Assembly (NCBI GenBank): GCA_947074145.1
Contig: CAMTOJ010000014.1
Span: 1-64,000, forward strand
DNA from: an uncultured Bacteroidales bacterium
GTDB lineage: Bacteria > Bacteroidota > Bacteroidia > Bacteroidales > JAUNSR01
Length of the DNA stretch: 64,000 bases
Direction of reading: 5' to 3'
Position numbers and translations under genes: made by a program. Below, in pieces: positions 49,799 to 60,372 of this stretch (positions within the stretch are counted from its first letter, which is position 1; each line of letters starts with the position of its first letter). The notes under the pieces are model-generated. The model saw only the letters and a program-made list of their open reading frames with translations. It made no database searches and was not told where the DNA came from.

Positions 49799-50935
49799 AT
49801 GTGTGGTATGTTAGAACTTTATTATTTAGATACGCTTCTGATATGTGGCGTAATAGTGACATTTTTAGGGGGATATCTTTGTTTTGGTACAGTTCCCCAA
49901 AAAGAAATATTCAGAGATTATAGAAGAAGTAGAAAGATTATTGGAGCTACAATCTTTATCTGGGGACTACAATATCTTTTCCTTGCAAAAGTCAATTTTC
50001 GAACAACTGCTCCTCAACTAGCTACTGCTGTAAATCTTTCGATGTATTATGCCGGAGCATTGCTTTTTGGTATGGGGATAATATCATTAATAAAGAAAGA
50101 TTATATAAATAAACGACAAACAATAACAGATATAATTAAATATATATTTGTCCTTTGTATAACCTGGATAGGTGCAATATTTCATGAAGGAAGAGTATGT
50201 AATGGATTTCTTATTACGGCAGCTATAATATTCGGAGGCGATTCTGTAAGAATGACAATTATATTCTTTAAAAACTACTTTAAAACAGTACGAAATATAG
50301 ATAATTATTATTCTGATAACATAGCGAATTTTATAAAATGGATTTATAAATGTGTCTCAAGCATTTGTATGATGGGAATACTTGGAGCAATTCTTGCGTT
50401 TGCTCCGAAATGGATAATTACGATTTATGCAGTTGGAGGACTTATTGTTTTTACGTTCATATTTAATTGCCTTCAGAACTACTTAATACAGTATGAGAAG
50501 ATTGAGCCTATAATGGGTGATAATGTTGATTCTGAAAAGAAACAAGAAAATGAATCTGAATTTTTGAAGAATAATATTCATGTATTTTCTGAAATTAAAA
50601 TTTTGATGGAAAGATGGATAGAGGATAAAAAATTTAAAACTAACGGAATTACAATACAGCAATTAGCATTGGAATTTGGTACAAATAGAACATATCTTTC
50701 TGAATTTATAAATTCAGAATATAAGCAAAGCTTTAGAGAGTGGATAGGAGAGCTGAGAATAGAAGAAGCAAAAAGATATCTATTAGAATCAAAGGGCGCT
50801 ACTATGTTAGAGATAGCTGAGGCAATTGGTTATACAACTTCTTCTCATTTTATACGATCGTTTACATCCAAAGAGGGAATTTCTCCTTCAAAATGGCGAG
50901 AGACTGCAACTAATAGTGAGGAAATAATAGTTTAA
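49799..50935 (+). CDS. Membrane-anchored AraC-family transcriptional regulator
   Basis: Multiple N-terminal TM helices; C-term HTH ITIQQLALEFGTNRTYLSEFINSEYKQSFREWIGELRIEEAKRYLLE...MLEIAEAIGYTTSSHFIRSFTSKEGISPSKWRE. Confidence 0.88.
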   Translation: MCGMLELYYLDTLLICGVIVTFLGGYLCFGTVPQKEIFRDYRRSRKIIGATIFIWGLQYLFLAKVNFRTTAPQLATAVNLSMYYAGALLFGMGIISLIKKDYINKRQTITDIIKYIFVLCITWIGAIFHEGRVCNGFLITAAIIFGGDSVRMTIIFFKNYFKTVRNIDNYYSDNIANFIKWIYKCVSSICMMGILGAILAFAPKWIITIYAVGGLIVFTFIFNCLQNYLIQYEKIEPIMGDNVDSEKKQENESEFLKNNIHVFSEIKILMERWIEDKKFKTNGITIQQLALEFGTNRTYLSEFINSEYKQSFREWIGELRIEEAKRYLLESKGATMLEIAEAIGYTTSSHFIRSFTSKEGISPSKWRETATNSEEIIV

Positions 50936-50940
50936 AATAA

Positions 50941-50988
50941 AAAATGGAAATACAAGAAGAAAATAAATCTTCAGTATTTCCATTTTTT
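50941..50988. terminator. Stem-loop terminator between convergent genes
   Basis: aaaatggaaatac...gtatttccatttttt. Confidence 0.8.
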
Positions 50989-51037
50989 ATAATTGATCAA
51001 ATCTGATTTAGTAGAAATAAATCTCTTTTTAAACTGC

Positions 51038-52378
51038 TTAATATTTATATCTAAACCATTTGAAAACCTCTTTATAGGTGATTTTCTTTCCGTACATAAG
51101 TATTCCTGTTCGGTAAATCTTGGATGCGAATTTTATAGTCATAAGAGATGTACAATATAAAATTCCTACCGATAGAGCAAGCTCCCAATAAGGAACATCG
51201 TAAGGAAGTCTTACCATCATTACAACCGGAGATGTAAAAGGGATCATTGAACACCAGAAAGCCAAAGGCCCGTCAGGGTTTGAAGCACTATAGATTCCTA
51301 CATATAAAGCGAAAATATTAATCATTGTTACAGGCAACATGAATTGCTGTGTGTCAGTATCCTGGTCGACAAGCGAACCAATTGCAGCAAATAAAGATGC
51401 ATAAAGAAAATAACCACCAATAAAATAGAAAATAAACATTATTGCTATCTGTACAAAATTGACACTGGCCAAAATAGATTGAATCTCTCCGGCCACAGGA
51501 TTTGTTACCATTAATTCACCCATTTGATTCATTCCCGGATTTTGAGAAACCATCGCTTTCCCTATCTCTGATATATTTTCAGGATCAGATGCCATTCCGG
51601 TTACAAATAATATAGATCCCAATATTCCGGCAATAAGTAATATCCAAATAAGAAATTGAGTAAGTCCGACAAAAGCAACAGCAATTATTTTCCCCATCAT
51701 AAGTTCAAAAGGCTTTACAGAGGAAACCATTATTTCAACAATTCTGTTTGTCTTTTCCTGAATTACACTTGTCATCACCATACTTCCGAAAGCAAATATG
51801 AACATATAGATCACAATAGTTGTCATAAGCCCTATTAGGGAAGCTAATTCACCCGAAGAGTTTACTTCAGAACCATTTTCGCCCCATTTTAATGTATTTA
51901 TATTTATTCGTACAGAAGAATCTTCTATTATATTTTTTAGATTGGGAATATTATAATATTCCATTTTTTTTTCGCTCAACCATGGATTGAACTGTTGAGA
52001 AATCTCTGTTTTTAATGCAGGAGGGATTATCTTATCTGAAAAAATTGTAATTGCATCATGGTTCTCTATAAGATTTTTATCAATTACCACTACTGCATAA
52101 TTATCTCGTATTACGTTTTCATTAGATTGATTTAATCCAATTTCAGGCACATAAACAAAATTAAATTCATCATTTGATTTCAATACATCTCCATATAATT
52201 CTGTATTATCAATAATTGCTATTGTCTTAATGTCAGAATCTTTGACCTGTGACAAAAATGCCGGGATAAGAATAATACCTACAAATATGAGAGGCAACAG
52301 AATAGTCATCAAAATGAATGATTTCTTATTGACACGAGTCAGATACTCTCTTTCTATAATTAATCCTATTTTACTCAT
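51038..52378 (-). CDS. ABC transporter permease (NatB/ABC-2 type)
   Basis: IIEREYLTRVNKKSFILMTILLPLIF; EKTNRIVEIMVSSVKPFELMMGKI; six-TM pattern. Confidence 0.9.
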   Translation of the reverse strand: MSKIGLIIEREYLTRVNKKSFILMTILLPLIFVGIILIPAFLSQVKDSDIKTIAIIDNTELYGDVLKSNDEFNFVYVPEIGLNQSNENVIRDNYAVVVIDKNLIENHDAITIFSDKIIPPALKTEISQQFNPWLSEKKMEYYNIPNLKNIIEDSSVRININTLKWGENGSEVNSSGELASLIGLMTTIVIYMFIFAFGSMVMTSVIQEKTNRIVEIMVSSVKPFELMMGKIIAVAFVGLTQFLIWILLIAGILGSILFVTGMASDPENISEIGKAMVSQNPGMNQMGELMVTNPVAGEIQSILASVNFVQIAIMFIFYFIGGYFLYASLFAAIGSLVDQDTDTQQFMLPVTMINIFALYVGIYSASNPDGPLAFWCSMIPFTSPVVMMVRLPYDVPYWELALSVGILYCTSLMTIKFASKIYRTGILMYGKKITYKEVFKWFRYKY

Positions 52379-52445
52379 AAAAGAATAATTGGTTTTTATA
52401 TCTCTTTGTGTGGAAAAGCAAAAGAGATCAATTTCGTTTTTATTT

Positions 52446-53351
52446 CTAACTCTTTACAACTTCAATAAATATCTCTTGCATGGAAGGCAGAAGTTCCTCA
52501 AAGCACTCTATTGTGAAATTACCGGAGATATCATTTATCAACTCGTTATTCCCAATTCCGCGATTTGCTTTAATAATAGATTGATATCCATTGACAAGAG
52601 GCTTTCTTTCTACTATCTCGAATATATTTCTGTCAGAATATATATCATCTTCTGAGACAACAACACGGAAAAGATGCTTTTTATATTTTCTTCTTATATC
52701 ATTGACATTTCCCTGAAGCATAACTTTTGAACGGTTTATCAGACTAATCTCATCACACATCTCTTCTACAGAATTCATATTATGAGTTGAAAGAATAATA
52801 GTAGAACCGTTATTTTTTAATTCAATTATTTCATTTTTGATAAGTTCGGCATTGACAGGGTCAAAACCACTAAAAGGTTCGTCAAGTATAACGATCTCCG
52901 GTTTATGGATAACAGTAGAGATAAACTGTATTTTTTGTTGCATACCCTTTGATAGTTCCTCAATCTTTTTTGACTTCCAATCTGAAATATCGAATTTCTC
53001 AAGCCATTGCTTCATCGAACTTGTCGCATCGCTATTAGACATACCTTTAAGACGGGCAAGATAAATGATCTGTTCGGAAACCTTCATTTTCTTATAAAGT
53101 CCCCTCTCCTCAGGCAAATAACCTATGGTACTAATATCATTATCATTAAGAGGTTTCCCTTTTAAAGTAATATAACCCTGATCAGGGCCGGTAATACGGT
53201 TGATGATTCTTATAAATGTAGTTTTTCCTGCACCGTTAGGTCCTAAAAGTCCATAAATGCAATTTTCCGGTATATCTATACTAACACCATCAAGAGCTTT
53301 GTGATCAGCATAATGTTTTACGATATCTCTTGCCTCTAAAATATTATTCAT
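52446..53351 (-). CDS. ABC transporter ATP-binding protein (NatA type)
   Basis: GLLGPNGAGKTTFIRIINRI; ELSKGMQQKIQFISTVIHKPEIVILDEPFSGFDP. Confidence 0.95.
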   Translation of the reverse strand: MNNILEARDIVKHYADHKALDGVSIDIPENCIYGLLGPNGAGKTTFIRIINRITGPDQGYITLKGKPLNDNDISTIGYLPEERGLYKKMKVSEQIIYLARLKGMSNSDATSSMKQWLEKFDISDWKSKKIEELSKGMQQKIQFISTVIHKPEIVILDEPFSGFDPVNAELIKNEIIELKNNGSTIILSTHNMNSVEEMCDEISLINRSKVMLQGNVNDIRRKYKKHLFRVVVSEDDIYSDRNIFEIVERKPLVNGYQSIIKANRGIGNNELINDISGNFTIECFEELLPSMQEIFIEVVKS

Positions 53352-54016
53352 CATTAAAATTGTTGAATAAAACAACCATTTGTTTAAAATATGAGATGCT
53401 AAGGTAATAAATACATCTCTATATAAATGAAAATCATAAACTTTAGAACTTATAAATATATTTTATTGACACTTGCGAAACTTAAAATCTATATAAATAA
53501 ATAATTCATTATCTAATATTTATACTTTTAATATTTCATGTTGTTAAAAAGTGTAATCCTAATAAAATAATTAATTTCAAAAGAATATAATAATGAGGAG
53601 AGTAAAAAGACTAACTCTTAGATTACCAGGTGTTTTATAATAATATTATTATTAATTTCAATAATTGATTTTTATGCTTTGGATTTTGAAAAGAATGTAT
53701 ATAAATATCATATAATTGAATCATTCGAATTTAAAGTTGGTTTGAAACAATGCCTATAAACCTATGATGAGTAAATCTTCTGTGTCAAAATTATCAATAC
53801 CGACATATCAGGAAAATTAAAACAGGAGTAAATTTTGTAAATAACTTAATGAAATTTTAATAAATGAGTTGTGGTAATTCAGAATGGCCGTAAGTTGCTT
53901 GTAGCCAGGCTTGTGTATAGATTTGGTTTTTTGAATATTGTAATATTATGTTTTATTGATGGTTTAAATTAATAAATAGAAATATAATTTACCATATATA
54001 TGTGTATGTTAATCTT

Positions 54017-54024
54017 TATATTTG
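54017..54024 (+). promoter_or_regulatory. -7 element TATATTTG
   Basis: Matches TAnnTTTG about 42 nt upstream of the 54067 CDS. Confidence 0.45.
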
Positions 54025-54066
54025 TGCCCGCTTAATATTTGATTTAAAGAATTATAACTTACTAAT

Positions 54067-54801
54067 ATGAAGAAGTATTTTTTAGGCTTAACATTAGTTT
54101 TTTCATTTCTTGGGACTCAGGCACAAAAAATAGAGCTAACACCACAAATAGGTGTTACAATTAATAAAGTATCAGATTATACTACAGCTTTAGGGCTCAA
54201 AGTTGGAGCTGATGTAACTTATAGATTTAATAAATACTTAGGATTTCAATCCGGATTATTTTATACACAAATAAAATCGCCGGAATTAAACGAAAGTTCA
54301 ATTTCAGGATATAGATCCGAAACTAATACTCCAGAATTTCATTTATGCCTTTTAGAGAAACCAGGGTTTGATTATAGCTACACTATGATCAATAGATTTG
54401 CTCCGGATTTTGTGGTAGAAAGAGGCTCGCTTGCTTCTCAGGAGAGTAGAAAAGATTTCCTTCAAATACCCATTCGATTACAATATGCACTACAAATATA
54501 TGATATTCTTAATATCGATTTCGGAGCAGGAGGGTATCTAGGTTACGGAATTACCGGAAAAACAGATACTTATGTGACATACTGGGAGATAGGCAAAGAG
54601 CCTGTTTCAAGCAAAATAACAAAAGAGTCGTTTGCATATGGCATACCGAGATTTGATTATGGAGCATCTTTTCTTCTTAGAATAAATTCAAATAAACTAA
54701 GCGTAATTGCAGGCGCAGATATTCCCTTATATCAACGCAGTAAAAATACTTATGAAGGTAAGTCAAAAGTTTATTATTTAGGTTTCGGTTATTCATTTTA
54801 A
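54067..54801 (+). CDS. Outer-membrane beta-barrel protein (PorT-like family)
   Basis: Signal peptide; LTPQIGVTINKVSDYTTALGLKVGADVTYRFNKYLGFQSGLFYTQ; IPIRLQYAL. Confidence 0.75.
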   Translation: MKKYFLGLTLVFSFLGTQAQKIELTPQIGVTINKVSDYTTALGLKVGADVTYRFNKYLGFQSGLFYTQIKSPELNESSISGYRSETNTPEFHLCLLEKPGFDYSYTMINRFAPDFVVERGSLASQESRKDFLQIPIRLQYALQIYDILNIDFGAGGYLGYGITGKTDTYVTYWEIGKEPVSSKITKESFAYGIPRFDYGASFLLRINSNKLSVIAGADIPLYQRSKNTYEGKSKVYYLGFGYSF

Positions 54802-54878
54802 ACCACATCGAGAAAAACGCCTAAATAAAAAAAACAAAAGAAAAAGGACAATAAATTAATATTATCTGTACTTATAAT

Positions 54879-54920
54879 AAAAAAGCCGTTTATCCATAAA
54901 CATGAATAAACGGCTTTTTA
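54879..54920. terminator. Stem-loop terminator between convergent genes
   Basis: aaaaagccgtttatccataaacatgaataaacggcttttta. Confidence 0.9.
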
Positions 54921-54951
54921 AATTATTTTTCAATCCTTAAGAATATACTAA

Positions 54952-56589
54952 TTAGCATTTTCCGAAGCAAGAAGGTTTGATCTGTTTGAAGAAATCGTTG
55001 CCTTTATCATCAACAAGAATGAAAGCAGGGAAATCAACAACTTCGATTTTCCAGATAGCCTCCATACCAAGTTCAGGATACTCAACACATTCAACTTTGC
55101 GGATATTATTTTGTGCAAGGATAGCAGCAGGACCACCGATAGAACCAAGGTAGAAACCTCCGTGTTTATGACAAGCATCAGTAACCTGTTGACTTCTGTT
55201 TCCTTTAGCAATCATCACCATAGAACCACCTTCAGATTGGAACATGTCAACATAAGAGTCCATACGACCGGCTGTTGTAGGTCCGAACGAACCTGAAGCC
55301 ATTCCCGCAGGAGTTTTAGCAGGTCCAGCATAATAGATAGGGTGATTTTTAAGATATTCAGGCATTCCAAGACCTTTATCCAAACGCTCTTTAATCTTAG
55401 CGTGAGCGATATCACGACCTACGATGATAGTTCCGTTAAGAGAAAGACGAGTAGCAACAGGATATTTTGTAAGTTCTTTAAGGATATCTTCCATTGGAAG
55501 GTTAAGGTCAATCTTCACTGCGTCACCTTCACCTGCATTACGAAGTTCCTCAGGGATAAGTGTAGCCGGTTGATCATCCATTTTCTCAATCCAAAGACCG
55601 TCAGCATTGATTTTTGCTTTGATGTTACGGTCAGCCGAACAAGAAACACCCATAGCGATAGGGCAAGAAGCTCCGTGACGAGAAAGACGTATTACACGGA
55701 TATCGTGAGCGAAATATTTACCTCCGAACTGAGCACCAAGACCAAGTTCATAAGCTTTTTCAAGAAGTTCTTTTTCAAGCTCAACATCACGGAATGCGCG
55801 ACCAAGCTCATTACCTGTTGTTGGTAGTTCGTCATAATATTTAGCAGAAGCAAGCTTAACTGTCTTAAGACAAGTTTCAGCAGAAGTACCACCAATAACG
55901 AAAGCGATATGATAAGGAGGACAAGCCGCAGTACCAAGACTCTTCATCTTTTCAACAAGGAAAGGAACAAGAGTATCAGGATTGATTACCGCTTTTGTTT
56001 CTTGATAAAGATAAGTTTTGTTGGCAGAACCACCACCTTTTGCCATGAAAAGGAACTTGTACTCATCACCGTCAGTTGCCAAAAGGTCGATCTGAGCAGG
56101 TAGATTTGTAGCAGTATTAACCTCGTCATACATATTAAGAGGTGCATTCTGAGAATAACGAAGATTTTCGTTTACATATGTATTATAGATACCCTGGGCA
56201 AGAGCCTCTTCATCTCCGCCTCCGGTCCATACTTGTTGACCTTTTTTACCAAGCACGATAGCTGTACCTGTATCCTGACAAACAGGAAGTTGTCCTTTTG
56301 CTGCAATCTCTGCATTGCGAAGCATAGTAAGAGCAACATATTTATCGTTTTCCGATGCCTGAGGATCGTTAAGGATCTTAGCAACCATTTCATTGTGCTC
56401 GCGACGAAGTAAGAAAGATACGTCTCTCATAGCGTGTTGTGCAAGGATTGTTAATGCTTGAGGATCTACCATAAGCATCTTTTTGCCGTTGAACTCCTGA
56501 GTCGTTACGTAATCTTTAGTCAGATTGTAATATTCAGTTTTTTCTTTTCCTAATGGAAAAGTAGGCTGAAATTTAAAAGGTTTTGACAT
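54952..56589 (-). CDS. Fumarate hydratase, class I (Fe-S)
   Basis: [88 protein letters not shown]. Confidence 0.96.
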   Translation of the reverse strand: MSKPFKFQPTFPLGKEKTEYYNLTKDYVTTQEFNGKKMLMVDPQALTILAQHAMRDVSFLLRREHNEMVAKILNDPQASENDKYVALTMLRNAEIAAKGQLPVCQDTGTAIVLGKKGQQVWTGGGDEEALAQGIYNTYVNENLRYSQNAPLNMYDEVNTATNLPAQIDLLATDGDEYKFLFMAKGGGSANKTYLYQETKAVINPDTLVPFLVEKMKSLGTAACPPYHIAFVIGGTSAETCLKTVKLASAKYYDELPTTGNELGRAFRDVELEKELLEKAYELGLGAQFGGKYFAHDIRVIRLSRHGASCPIAMGVSCSADRNIKAKINADGLWIEKMDDQPATLIPEELRNAGEGDAVKIDLNLPMEDILKELTKYPVATRLSLNGTIIVGRDIAHAKIKERLDKGLGMPEYLKNHPIYYAGPAKTPAGMASGSFGPTTAGRMDSYVDMFQSEGGSMVMIAKGNRSQQVTDACHKHGGFYLGSIGGPAAILAQNNIRKVECVEYPELGMEAIWKIEVVDFPAFILVDDKGNDFFKQIKPSCFGKC

Positions 56590-56727
56590 AATATTTATAA
56601 GTTTGTTTAGTTAAATCAACTTTGCCTCAAAGTTAAGAAACTGTTTGTATTTGTTGCAAATATTAGATGTTACTTATTTGATATTAAAACCGTAAGAAAT
56701 ACAATTTTTATAAAATAATCCGGCAAT

Positions 56728-57771
56728 ATGATATTCAGAACAGAAATTGAAAGAAACAATAATCCATTATCTATAAGTTATGACGACAAGATACTTATGA
56801 TAGGTTCATGTTTTACCGAAAACATCGGCAATTGGTTAAAAGATAGTTTATTCGATATTGATTTCAATCCATCCGGCATAATGTACAATCCTGTATCTGT
56901 GGCAGACTCTTTGCTAAATATCATAAACCAACGCAGATTTGAGGATAAAGAACTGTTTTATCATAACGGAGTTTTCAATAGTTTCTATTATCATTCAAGA
57001 TTCTCTAATTCCGACAAAATTGAGATGATAAACAATATCAACAATGATATAATATCGCAAAAAGAGCGTCTTGAAAAAACCGACATCTTATTTGTAACAT
57101 TCGGAACGGCTTGGGTTTATTCACTCAATAAAAACGCAGCAGACTATATTAATACTTTTATAAGAAAAGACTCAGCAACAGATGAGCAAATAGTGGGTAA
57201 CTGTCATAAACTATCTGATAAGTTATTTACAAGAAGGCGTCTTGATATATCTGAAATAACAACGCTTTGGAGTGAGATCATCTCAAAACTAAGAGTTATT
57301 AATAAAGATATGAAGATCATATTTACCGTAAGTCCTATCCGACATATCAAAGATACTCTTCATGGCAATCAATTAAGTAAGGCTGTACTTCAGTTAGCGA
57401 TTGAAGAGTTGTGTTGCAAAAACAATAACGTAAGTTATTTTCCTGCATACGAAATACTGATTGACGACCTTCGCGACTACCGTTTTTACACACCTGATAT
57501 GGTGCATCCATCAGAATCGGCAATAGAATATATAAAAGAGAAATTTTCTGAATATTATTTTAATAAAGAAACTGTTTCACTCCACAAAGAGTGTCAAAAA
57601 ATCAGCCGAGCACTCAATCATCGCCCAAAAAACGAAAATAGCTATGAATACTTAGTATTTTTAACACAAAACATCAATAAGTTAGAATCATTAATACAGA
57701 AATATGACTACTTTTCGTTTCAGAAACCCTTGAAACAATTTTTAAGAATTAAACAAAATATCAAGACATAA
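56728..57771 (+). CDS. GSCFA domain-containing protein
   Basis: LMIGSCFTENIGNWL (GSCF motif); FVTFGTAWVY; FTVSPIRHIKD; DMVHPSESAIEYI. Confidence 0.93.
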   Translation: MIFRTEIERNNNPLSISYDDKILMIGSCFTENIGNWLKDSLFDIDFNPSGIMYNPVSVADSLLNIINQRRFEDKELFYHNGVFNSFYYHSRFSNSDKIEMINNINNDIISQKERLEKTDILFVTFGTAWVYSLNKNAADYINTFIRKDSATDEQIVGNCHKLSDKLFTRRRLDISEITTLWSEIISKLRVINKDMKIIFTVSPIRHIKDTLHGNQLSKAVLQLAIEELCCKNNNVSYFPAYEILIDDLRDYRFYTPDMVHPSESAIEYIKEKFSEYYFNKETVSLHKECQKISRALNHRPKNENSYEYLVFLTQNINKLESLIQKYDYFSFQKPLKQFLRIKQNIKT

Positions 57772-57848
57772 TAATAGTGTACAAACACGCCATGACGTTA
57801 AAACAAGGGATATGATCTAAAAGCTATTCATCTTACTAAACTAATCTT

Positions 57849-60314
57849 ATGGACTATAATATTTCAGAGATTGCATCTATCATTAAAGCCAAACACAAGA
57901 ACCTTAAAGAAAATGTCATTAGTATATTATTGACAGATAGTCGCTCTCTAACTTTTGCAGAAGAAACACTTTTTTTCGCCATAACAAGCTCAAAAAATGA
58001 CGGACATAAATATATCGAAGACCTATACAAAAAAGGTGTTAGAAATTTTGTCGTTTCAAATAAATACAAGGTACCTTCCCAATTCAAAGATGCCAATTTC
58101 CTTCATGTAAAAGATACTCTAAAAGCTATTCAGACACTTGCTCGAGAACATCGTATGAGATTTTCTATTCCTATTATCGGAATAACGGGAAGTAACGGCA
58201 AAACGGTAGTAAAAGAGTGGTTATATCAACTTTTGCAATCTGATAAATATATCACTCGTTCTCCAAGAAGCTACAACTCTCAGATTGGTGTGCCTCTTTC
58301 TGTGTGGGAACTTTCCGAGCAAAGTGAACTCGGGATTTTCGAAGCCGGAATATCGCAAAAAGACGAGATGCAGAATCTACAAGATATTATAAAACCAACA
58401 ATCGGTATTCTTACAAATATCGGCGATACACATCAGGAAAACTTTACCTCACTTAGAGAGAAACTTGATGAAAAACTTAAACTGCTCAGAAACTGTGATG
58501 TCATAATTTACAATGGTGATGAGCCTGCAATAGCAACAGCTCTGGAAGAGTCATGTCTTACTCTAAAGGAGATTGCCTGGTCAAAAAAAGATCCTAATAA
58601 ACAACTATATATAAAGAGAATTGAAAAAGGGGAGTTTTCTACCTCTATCAATTATATCTATCTTGGATTTGAAGCATCATATACAATCCCTTTTATTGAA
58701 GATGCTTCAATAGAAAACTCCATTACAGCACTTGCCGTAATGTTTTATTTTGGCATTCTTCCTGATGAAATTGAAAAAAGAATGCGTACACTTGAGCCTG
58801 TTGCAATGAGGCTTGAAGTAAAAGAGGGTAAAAATAATTGTCTTCTTATCAACGATACTTATAACTCTGATATAAACTCTCTGGATATAGCCCTTGACTT
58901 CCAGAACAGAAGAGCATCTACATATAAAAAGAACACTCTTATTATTTCCGATATACTTCAGACAGGATTACTTCCGCGTACACTATATCGCAAGATTGCG
59001 GATATCTGTAAAGGAAAAGGTGTTGATAAAATAATTGGCATAGGAAGTGATATTTCGGAAATGAAATCAGTATTCGAATGTGAAAGTTATTTTTTCAATA
59101 CAACAGACGATTTTCTAAATTCAGATCTGATTGATTCTTTTCACGACGAATTAATATTGATTAAAGGTGCAAGAAGCTATAACTTTGAACATATATCCGA
59201 GTATCTTGAGCTCAAACAACATGAGACCATACTTGAGGTTAATCTGGATGCCGTAATTCATAATTATAATGTTTACCGAACTCTTTTAAAACCAACAACA
59301 AAGATGGTATGTATGGTAAAAGCATTCGGTTATGGGGCGGGATCGTATGAACTTGCAAAGACTCTTCAGGATGCCGGTTGCGAATATCTTGCTGTGGCAG
59401 TTGCCGATGAGGGTGCCGAACTTCGTAAGCAAGGTATACAGATTCCTATTATTGTTATGAATCCTGAGATATCAGCGTTTCGCACAATTTTTAGCTATAA
59501 CCTCGAACCTGAGATCTATAGTTTTAAACTCCTTAATGCATTTATTCATGAAGCAGAAATATACGGCATTACAAATTTCCCCGTACATATAAAGATAGAT
59601 ACAGGGATGCATCGACTTGGCTTTCAGCCTGATGATATTGAAAAACTTGCCGATATGCTTGTCCGTCAAAATACAGTGTTGGCAAGATCTGCCTTTTCTC
59701 ATCTTGCCGGAAGCGGAGAAGAGGAGTTTGATTACTACACCAAAATGCAATTTGATATATTCGACAAATCGACAGCTTTGCTTGAGAATAAACTCGGTCA
59801 TAAACTGCTAAAACATATACTTAATACAGCCGGTATTGAGCGATTTGCCGATCATCAGATGGATATGGTACGTCTTGGCATTGGTCTTTATGGAATAGAA
59901 GGGTCATATAAAAAGCTGCCATTACGTAATGTCAGTACACTACGTTCAATAATTCTTCAGATTAATCATTTTTCAAAAGATCAGACAATAGGTTATTCAA
60001 GAAAAGGAAAACTTACCAGAGATTCCCGTATTGCTGCAGTTCCTATCGGTTATGCAGATGGCTACAATCGTCATTTGGGTAACGGAATAGGATATATGAT
60101 GGTTAACGGTTTTAAATGCCCAATTGTAGGAAATGTCTGTATGGATGTTACTTTAATTGATGTGACTGATTGCGAATGTAAAGAGGGAGATTGCGTTATT
60201 GTTTTTGGCGATGAACTACCTGTTTCCGAGCTGGCTAATAAATTAGACACTATAGCCTATGAAGTTATTTCCACTGTATCATCAAGAGTAAAACGAATAT
60301 ATTTCCGTGAATAA
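57849..60314 (+). CDS. Bifunctional UDP-MurNAc-tripeptide:D-Ala-D-Ala ligase / alanine racemase
   Basis: N-half Mur ligase IIGITGSNGKTVVKEWLYQLL...INDTYNSDINSLDIALDF; C-half Alr MVCMVKAFGYGAGSYELAKTL...HIKIDTGMHRLGF...RLGIGLYGI...IGYADGYNR...VGNVCMDVTLIDVT. Confidence 0.95.
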   Translation: MDYNISEIASIIKAKHKNLKENVISILLTDSRSLTFAEETLFFAITSSKNDGHKYIEDLYKKGVRNFVVSNKYKVPSQFKDANFLHVKDTLKAIQTLAREHRMRFSIPIIGITGSNGKTVVKEWLYQLLQSDKYITRSPRSYNSQIGVPLSVWELSEQSELGIFEAGISQKDEMQNLQDIIKPTIGILTNIGDTHQENFTSLREKLDEKLKLLRNCDVIIYNGDEPAIATALEESCLTLKEIAWSKKDPNKQLYIKRIEKGEFSTSINYIYLGFEASYTIPFIEDASIENSITALAVMFYFGILPDEIEKRMRTLEPVAMRLEVKEGKNNCLLINDTYNSDINSLDIALDFQNRRASTYKKNTLIISDILQTGLLPRTLYRKIADICKGKGVDKIIGIGSDISEMKSVFECESYFFNTTDDFLNSDLIDSFHDELILIKGARSYNFEHISEYLELKQHETILEVNLDAVIHNYNVYRTLLKPTTKMVCMVKAFGYGAGSYELAKTLQDAGCEYLAVAVADEGAELRKQGIQIPIIVMNPEISAFRTIFSYNLEPEIYSFKLLNAFIHEAEIYGITNFPVHIKIDTGMHRLGFQPDDIEKLADMLVRQNTVLARSAFSHLAGSGEEEFDYYTKMQFDIFDKSTALLENKLGHKLLKHILNTAGIERFADHQMDMVRLGIGLYGIEGSYKKLPLRNVSTLRSIILQINHFSKDQTIGYSRKGKLTRDSRIAAVPIGYADGYNRHLGNGIGYMMVNGFKCPIVGNVCMDVTLIDVTDCECKEGDCVIVFGDELPVSELANKLDTIAYEVISTVSSRVKRIYFRE

Positions 60315-60372
60315 CAGGTTTGTGATAATTAATTTATAATTTTATTGATTATTATTCGCCATATATCCGTGT

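Noticed and set aside
51038-53351. Bacteriocin/immunity exporter from the ABC pair
   Set aside because: NatAB-type architecture with no peptide precursor or processing enzyme nearby
55342-55827. 161-aa ORF antisense to fumarase
   Set aside because: Complement of a highly conserved coding sequence; Ser/Thr/Phe-rich artefact
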